NCBI GenBank assembly: GCA_964477295.1
Contig: CAYZEZ010000018.1
Span: 1 to 29,954 of the forward strand
Direction: 5' to 3'
DNA: 29,954 nucleotides
From: CAYZEZ01 sp964477295
GTDB taxonomy: Bacteria; Bacteroidota; Bacteroidia; Bacteroidales; SM23-62
This document shows positions 24,568 through 29,954 of this stretch, in pieces. Within the stretch, counting starts at the first letter, position 1. The number at the start of each line of letters is the position of its first letter. The translations under genes and the position numbers were made by a program. Under the pieces are notes generated by a model that ran no database searches, was not told the origin of the DNA, and saw only the letters and a list, made by a program, of their open reading frames with translations.

Positions 24568-27500
24568 TTACCATGTCTCCCTGTTTTTCTCCAGCACTTC
24601 ATCGAGGTTTTTCTTAACCGGGCTTATTCTTATCCTGTAATGGTATTCATCGGGATATGCCCGGTATGCATGTCTTACGTTTATAGGTGTCCCACCCACT
24701 CCACTTATCCTGTGATCAATATTTAGTATAGGCTCCTTTTGCCTTTTCAACTGGTATGGGTACCAGGCTGTATGCAGGTTAGCATAAGGATTCACGCTGA
24801 TATTCATCAATGTTTCAGCAAAAATAGCCAATCCCGTTCCGTTTTCATTGGTAAGTATGACCCACTGGACATCGGTATGATTGCCAAATTCCTGCGGAAT
24901 AATATAGGGCATTTCAATTTCATTTATCTTTTCACTATAAATACCTGTCCGTGAACCTGATTTCCTGTCGGGATATGTTTCAAAAGGACCTTTCCCGTAC
25001 CAGGTCATATCCTCTACATCCTCTGATAAATTCATCTTCAGGCCTACCTTCTGCAACCAGGGTATCTCACCACGGCCATAACTGGCCGGAAATTCAACAT
25101 GGCAAACCAGGTGATGGTCAAGAATCAGATCTCCTGTTCCATAAAATGTATATACAAAATCATTCTCAAATTGAATGGTCCTGTCAATGAATGAATAAGA
25201 TTTCACGGTAGCACAGATCCTGAATTGCTGATCTGATATCCGGTTAAATTCCAGCTTTTCAACCTCATTAATAAGGGAATCCAATCCCCATTCATACCAA
25301 TCCTTGTATTCCGCTCTGCCCCAGACGGAAATCTCGTTAAAAATGAGTGGCCTGTAAACATTCAATTCAGGGCCATTGGTGATCATTCCCTCATCCATCA
25401 CAGATATTTGTTTAAGCTTTGCCTTTATTTTGTCAAATTCATAAGTAAAATCAGGCCCTTTGATGGTAATAAAAGAATCATTTTCGATGGTCTCCAGACT
25501 ACCTTTTGTGTTTCCGTACATGATCGTATTGCCCGGTACTTTCCAGGGCAGGTAGAATTCCTCGAAAGTCACCTCATAATATTCAGGGGCCCAATGATTT
25601 GCTTGAGCTAAAAGGACCTCAATCCTGAGGACATAATCAGCCCCCGGTATAATTTCAGGCTTTTCAAGGGGTATTTTTATAACTTTTGACTGGAGAGGTT
25701 CTATGTCGGTTGAAATTTCCTGAAAATCAACAATCGATCCATCCTGGATGCAAAAACAGGCGAGCTTAAATTCATTCAGGTTGGTAAAATGATGTCGGTT
25801 TTCAATCTTAACTTCCAATTTATCGAGGTTGACCGGAGTAATCTTTACAGGGGCATGACTCTTTTTTACCTGCCAGGATTCCGGCTGGTATTCCCTCCTG
25901 GAAAAAATGATTCCGTCCATGGTAGCCGATCCTTCGGGTGTAGCACCATAACACAGGTATTTCCCTTCATTTGTATAATCCTCAAAAGTCAGCCAGAGGA
26001 GCAAGTTTTCGTTTATAGCCGGTTTATCGTTTTGAAATCCCAGTTGTGAAGGAGCCAGGGCTGTGTTGTGAATCCTGACATCATCAAATATTGCATTGGA
26101 AATAAATCCCGGGATCTGCTCATGGTCACGCTCATGATTCTTTCCTATGGTTACTGCATAAAATGTCCTTTTAATATTTCCTTTTGCGGGATGTGTTACC
26201 AGTTTTTTCCCATCCAGGTAAATGCTTATCTCGTTGCCATCATAAATCCCGGCTACATGATGCCAGTTGTAATTCCAGTCCCGGGGAAGATATGCCGAGG
26301 CCTGATACTTTTTATCCGTATGAACGGTAAAATAGATTGAATCCTTGTGGTTCTGCTCCAGGGCAAAGGAATGGTTCCCTTTTGAGATCATTGAATTGGA
26401 TCCGTTCCAGCCACGCGGATAGATCCATGTCTGCAGCGTCAGCTCATCCCCCGTAATATTTAATTCAGGCGTGGAGGTAACCTCGACAAAATCGTCCAAT
26501 CCATTGAACAAAACAGCCTTTCCTCTTATGCCCTCTGCATGTTCCGGGCGCCCCATCAAGGCCACTGTCTGATTATATTGCGAATGATCAGTCGTTTTGA
26601 ACAGGTCGACCCACAAACCCTGGTTCACCCAGTCCCAGATATAGCCACCCTGCAGGGATGGATACTTATAGAACCTCTCCCAGTATTCGTCGAAATGCCC
26701 CATCGAATTTCCTGCTGCATGGGCATACTCTCCAAGTATGACCGGCCGCCGGGTAGTATCGCCGATAGCATCCAGCATGGAAGGGCTGGGATAACGGGTC
26801 CCGCAAATGTCGGCAAATGGAGCATCTCCATTCGGGGCATTGGTCTGGTGGTAAATAAACCTTGTGGGATCAGCCTGCCTGACATATTCGGCCATCTTAT
26901 AATGGATAGGTGCCAGTCCACATTCATTCCCCATGCTCCACATGATTACGCAGGGATGATTTTTATCTCGTTGCAGGTACCTTGTCGTACGATCCATAAA
27001 TGCCTCCACCCATCCCGGTTGCCACGCCAGGAACCTTTCACCATAATGACATTCTGCATTAACTTCATCGCATATGTAAAATCCCCATTGATCGGCCAGG
27101 TCATAAAACAATGGATCATTTGGATAGTGGCTTGTCCGGATACTATTGATATTCAGTTCCTTCATTAACTGAAAATCCCTTTCAATGGTTGCTCTTGTCA
27201 TGGTGCGGCCCAGGTACGGATCATGTTCGTGCCTGTTAACTCCTTTTATCATCACAGGCACTCCGTTGACCAGCACCTGTGCGTTTTTAATCTCAAGTTC
27301 TCTGAATCCTGTTTTCTCTTCAAGTATCTCGATGACTGCGCCATTTCCATCCTTCAGTTCAATTACCAGGGTATATAGATACGGCTTCTCTGCTGACCAT
27401 TTTAACGGATCTTCGACCTCACCCTTGATTTCTAACTTTGCATTGTCGCTTGGGTTGATTGATTTCAGGCCTGCTGTGAATACATTAATCTTATTCCCAT

Positions 27501-28362
27501 CCGGATGGTATAGATGCGCATCCACGGTGATTTTCGATACATCTCTTTGGGATTCATTCCAAATAACACAAGCAATGGTCAGCGAGGCATCTTTATACTG
27601 ATCGTCCAGGTCTGTTGTAACGAACATATCCTGTAAATATATATCGGGAAGAGCATACAGGTACACCTGCCTGTATATCCCTGCGAACCGCCACATATCC
27701 TGGTCCTCAAGGTAACTGCCATCGGACCACCTTACTACCTGAACCGCCATCTTGTTGTTGCCTGGTTTAATCCATTCGGAAATATCAAATTCACCAGCTG
27801 TCATACTTCCTTTGTCGAATCCAATATACTCACCATTTATCCATACCCAGTATGCTGCTTTCACCCCATCAAAATGAAGAATAATCTTCTTACCGGTCCA
27901 ATCTTCAGGAATATCAAATTCTCTGATATAAAAACCAGCCGGGTTGAAATCCAGAGGGACCCTTGGCGGATCATAAGGGGCAAATTCCATCGGGATATTC
28001 CTGTATATGTAATAACCATATCCCTGCATCTGCCAGGTACCGGGGACCTGGATATCATCCCAGTCAGATGCATCAAAACCCTCCAGGTAAAAATAATCGG
28101 GTGCATCCAGGGGAGTTTTGGTCCAGTGAAATTTCCAGGATCCGTTCAGGGATTGATAAAACGGTGAGTTATCCCAGTTCCCATCGAGGGCCTGGCTGAC
28201 TGATTCGAATGCCACATACGGCACATGCGGCGGCAACTGATTTTCTTCCACGAGAGATGGATTCTCAATATACCGGGATAAAATATCAGGATGGTTGAAC
28301 TGGGCGTAATTTACTTGTATTGCAAATACAATAAACAAAAATAAAATGCAGGAAATTTTCAT
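24568..28362 (-). CDS. GH2 beta-galactosidase with inserted LamG domain
   Basis: 1264 residues; E. coli LacZ has about 1024. After a signal peptide (ends about residue 20, NYAQ) come the sugar-binding jelly roll (about 70-240), the Ig-like domain (about 245-355) and the TIM barrel (about 357-600). The acid/base is E480 (WSMGNECG) and the nucleophile E545 (LGEYAHAAGNSMG). Residues about 613-795 are a LamG/concanavalin-type module (GKAVLFNGLDDFVEV, LQTWIYPR, WHHVAGIYDG, IFDDVRIHNTAL) placed between the barrel and the last domains. The Bgal_small_N domain closes the protein (about 985-1255, with GRGEIPWLQKVG and WYGKGPFETYPDR). Signal and LamG point to an exported enzyme acting on polymeric beta-galactosides. 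Followed by the deacetylase. Confidence 0.93.
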   Translation of the reverse strand: MKISCILFLFIVFAIQVNYAQFNHPDILSRYIENPSLVEENQLPPHVPYVAFESVSQALDGNWDNSPFYQSLNGSWKFHWTKTPLDAPDYFYLEGFDASDWDDIQVPGTWQMQGYGYYIYRNIPMEFAPYDPPRVPLDFNPAGFYIREFDIPEDWTGKKIILHFDGVKAAYWVWINGEYIGFDKGSMTAGEFDISEWIKPGNNKMAVQVVRWSDGSYLEDQDMWRFAGIYRQVYLYALPDIYLQDMFVTTDLDDQYKDASLTIACVIWNESQRDVSKITVDAHLYHPDGNKINVFTAGLKSINPSDNAKLEIKGEVEDPLKWSAEKPYLYTLVIELKDGNGAVIEILEEKTGFRELEIKNAQVLVNGVPVMIKGVNRHEHDPYLGRTMTRATIERDFQLMKELNINSIRTSHYPNDPLFYDLADQWGFYICDEVNAECHYGERFLAWQPGWVEAFMDRTTRYLQRDKNHPCVIMWSMGNECGLAPIHYKMAEYVRQADPTRFIYHQTNAPNGDAPFADICGTRYPSPSMLDAIGDTTRRPVILGEYAHAAGNSMGHFDEYWERFYKYPSLQGGYIWDWVNQGLWVDLFKTTDHSQYNQTVALMGRPEHAEGIRGKAVLFNGLDDFVEVTSTPELNITGDELTLQTWIYPRGWNGSNSMISKGNHSFALEQNHKDSIYFTVHTDKKYQASAYLPRDWNYNWHHVAGIYDGNEISIYLDGKKLVTHPAKGNIKRTFYAVTIGKNHERDHEQIPGFISNAIFDDVRIHNTALAPSQLGFQNDKPAINENLLLWLTFEDYTNEGKYLCYGATPEGSATMDGIIFSRREYQPESWQVKKSHAPVKITPVNLDKLEVKIENRHHFTNLNEFKLACFCIQDGSIVDFQEISTDIEPLQSKVIKIPLEKPEIIPGADYVLRIEVLLAQANHWAPEYYEVTFEEFYLPWKVPGNTIMYGNTKGSLETIENDSFITIKGPDFTYEFDKIKAKLKQISVMDEGMITNGPELNVYRPLIFNEISVWGRAEYKDWYEWGLDSLINEVEKLEFNRISDQQFRICATVKSYSFIDRTIQFENDFVYTFYGTGDLILDHHLVCHVEFPASYGRGEIPWLQKVGLKMNLSEDVEDMTWYGKGPFETYPDRKSGSRTGIYSEKINEIEMPYIIPQEFGNHTDVQWVILTNENGTGLAIFAETLMNISVNPYANLHTAWYPYQLKRQKEPILNIDHRISGVGGTPINVRHAYRAYPDEYHYRIRISPVKKNLDEVLEKNRETW

Positions 28363-28403
28363 AACAGTTTGATTCTATTAGAAATTTTTGAGGTTTTCCT
28401 GAT

Positions 28404-28782
28404 CCTTAACCCCTTGAATCCTTGAATCCTTGAATTCTCGGCCCCTTATCCCCTTAACCCCTTGAATCCTTGAATCCTTGAATTCTCGGCCCCTTATCCC
28501 CTTGGCCCCTTGAANNNNNNNNNNNNNNNNNNNNNNNNNNNNNNNNNNNNNNNNNNNNNNNNNNNNNNNNNNNNNNNNNNNNNNNNNNNNNNNNNNNNNN
28601 NNNNNNNNNNNNNNCCTTGAATCCTTGAATCCTTGAATTCTCGGCCCCTTATCCCCTTGGCCCCTTGAATCCTTGAATCCTCGGCCCCTTATCCCCTTAA
28701 CCCCTTGAATCCTTGAATCCTTGAATCCTTGAATCCTTGAATTCTCGGCCCCTTATCCCCTTGGCCCCTCAAACCCTTCTTA
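28404..28782. repeat. Octamer-word tandem array with 48-bp higher-order unit
   Basis: Apart from the assembly gap the whole stretch divides into 8-bp words in one register: mainly CCTTGAAT, TCTCGGCC, CCTTATCC, CCTTAACC and CCTTGGCC. The usual higher unit is six words (48 bp), with CCTTGAAT occurring two to five times per unit. Thirteen full words precede the gap and 21 follow it. The last word covers the stop codon of the serine hydrolase gene (28780-28782). It fills nearly the whole gap upstream of the beta-galactosidase gene. No open frame or unique spacers. Confidence 0.9.
28515..28614. other. Assembly gap (100 N)
   Basis: Exactly 100 N inside the octamer array, the conventional size for a gap of unknown length. 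The true array length, and even the join between the two flanks, is therefore uncertain. Confidence 0.98.
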
Positions 28783-29954
28783 GTTAACTAACGCCTGGTA
28801 GGTCAGCACCTGGAATTTTGGATGAATATCTCCGTGCCAGTTGGGAAACATCTGCACGAAAAACAGGGCTACCAGGTCTTCTTTCGGATCCATCCAGTAA
28901 CTGGTTGAGAAATAGCCCCCCCAGCTGTAATTGCCCAATGAGCTGAGGGTTTGGTGGAGATTTTTTTCTGTGACGAGACCGAATCCAAGGCCGAATGGAT
29001 TGGCGTCCGGCAGATGGGCGATCTGGTTGGTGATCATCAGGTCGATGGTTTTCCGTCCCAGTATCTGCTGGCCATTAAAGGTACCCCCGTTCACCATCAT
29101 CTGCATAAATTTAGCATAGTCTTCGATGGTACAGCAAATACCTGCACCCCCTGAATAATAACTCTTGCCCCCCTTAAAAGGATAATTATATGCGTCCACA
29201 TCAGATAGCTCAAACCCATCGTCTGTGCTCGCATAAACCGGCACCAGCCGGTTGAGTTTTTCATCGGGTATATGGAAACAGGCATCGGCCATACCCAGGG
29301 GACCAAACAATCTTTCATCTAAAAATTCCTCGAAAGTCATCCCTGAGATCACCTCAATAAAATATCCCAGGAGATCGGTATTCAATCCATAGGTAAAGGC
29401 TTCACCCGGTTCATGAAGCAACGGGACTTTTGCCAGTGCCGGCATGGTTTCACTCAGTTTTTTATCGGTTATAACGAATCCATCCGGAATGCCCAGTTCC
29501 TCATATAAAGGCCTGAGTTCGCCATGGATAAAAGGATATCCGATTCCCGAGGTATGGGTAAGCAGGTGACGGATGGTAATTTCTTTTTCAGCGGGACGTG
29601 TGACCAGTGAACCATCGGGCCTTACACTTTCGAGCACGGTCATCTCCTTGAATTCGGGGATGTACTTCGACAATTTGTCATCGAGCAGGAAATGTCCTTC
29701 TTCAAACAACATCATCACGGCAACGCTGGTGATTGCCTTAGACATGGAGGCTATCCTGAATATATCGTCCTTTTCCATGGGATCACCCGATTCCGGGTCC
29801 CTCATCCCAAAACTTTTATGATATACGACATGGCCTTTCCTGGCGATAAATCCGACAGCCCCTGGTATTTTGTTCTCATCAACATAGCTTTCGACTAATT
29901 GGTCGATCCGGTCAAGTCGTTCACTTGAAAAACCTGCCGATTCGGGTTCAACGA
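28780..29954 (-). CDS. Beta-lactamase-fold serine hydrolase (5' part outside window)
   Basis: The minus-strand frame is open from the window edge (29954) to the stop at 28780; the ATG at 29805 is internal, because residues before it (RLDRIDQLVESYVDENKIPG, then AVGFIARKGHVVYH) are the usual N-terminal part of the family. The active-site SxxK is in RIASMSKAITS, and the second motif is probably the Tyr of FTYGLNTDLLG. Late in the protein NYSWGGYFSTSYWMDP replaces the KTG strand by WGG, as in EstB-type esterases. Class C beta-lactamase-like proteins of this kind are often exported esterases or transesterases rather than drug-resistance enzymes. The signal peptide would lie outside the window. Confidence 0.88.
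   Translation of the reverse strand, partial: VEPESAGFSSERLDRIDQLVESYVDENKIPGAVGFIARKGHVVYHKSFGMRDPESGDPMEKDDIFRIASMSKAITSVAVMMLFEEGHFLLDDKLSKYIPEFKEMTVLESVRPDGSLVTRPAEKEITIRHLLTHTSGIGYPFIHGELRPLYEELGIPDGFVITDKKLSETMPALAKVPLLHEPGEAFTYGLNTDLLGYFIEVISGMTFEEFLDERLFGPLGMADACFHIPDEKLNRLVPVYASTDDGFELSDVDAYNYPFKGGKSYYSGGAGICCTIEDYAKFMQMMVNGGTFNGQQILGRKTIDLMITNQIAHLPDANPFGLGFGLVTEKNLHQTLSSLGNYSWGGYFSTSYWMDPKEDLVALFFVQMFPNWHGDIHPKFQVLTYQALVN

Noticed and set aside
26539..27168. 209-codon open frame on the plus strand
   Set aside because: It lies wholly antisense to the GH2 catalytic barrel, has no family resemblance and no start signal of its own.
28404..28782. CRISPR array
   Set aside because: There are no unique spacers: every base belongs to an 8-bp word, and no cas gene is near.
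28780..29954. Beta-lactam resistance gene
   Set aside because: The fold and SxxK are present, but the WGG end and the sequence context fit EstB-type esterases; nothing indicates a drug substrate.

Overview
The window reads as chromosome of a Bacteroidota member, probably an environmental Bacteroidales-type lineage. The support is a T9SS C-terminal sorting domain, a DUF5916/CBM9-type outer-membrane protein, Bacteroidota-style promoter words (TTG / TAnnTTTG), a SMUG2-like uracil glycosylase, a Nudix-type AraR regulator beside araBD, and many secreted glycan enzymes. A run of exactly 100 N inside a tandem array suggests a draft or metagenome-derived scaffold.

Layout. 1-808 (-) is a partial FtsX/MacB-type permease. 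It diverges from a + strand cluster at 994-7236: NtrC-type sigma54 response regulator, overlapping NtrY-like histidine kinase, Tat-exported sugar-isomerase-fold protein, and GH27 alpha-galactosidase lipoprotein. A sigma54-like promoter and an upstream dyad lie between the two arms. Then come tRNA-Ser(CGA), a membrane-anchored SGNH-like protein and a T9SS-sorted secreted protein, all on +. From 10574 to the end nearly everything is on the - strand: SMUG2-like glycosylase, rpiA with a CaCA cation exchanger, a membrane protein of unknown function, a truncated thioredoxin-like gene behind a DUF5916 protein, an arabinose block (araR-araD-araB plus an IdnO-like SDR), a double-thioredoxin protein, a GntP-type permease, a NodB deacetylase downstream of a LamG-containing GH2 beta-galactosidase, and a partial beta-lactamase-fold serine hydrolase.

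How the genes fit together. The theme is plant or algal glycan use. Surface or periplasmic galactosidases (GH27, GH2) and a carbohydrate-ester deacetylase release sugars. GntP imports sugar acids. AraD, AraB, RpiA and the SDR feed pentoses and hexonates into central metabolism under AraR. The araA isomerase is not in the window.

I see no clear-cut undescribed defence or mobile system. The least ordinary things are: (i) a family of ACCTCCAAGGT palindromes in five places; (ii) strict heptamer and octamer tandem arrays; (iii) the habit of these repeats to sit on stop codons; (iv) the Tat-exported isomerase-fold protein coupled to GH27 behind a two-component system; (v) the sigma54 divergent control region.
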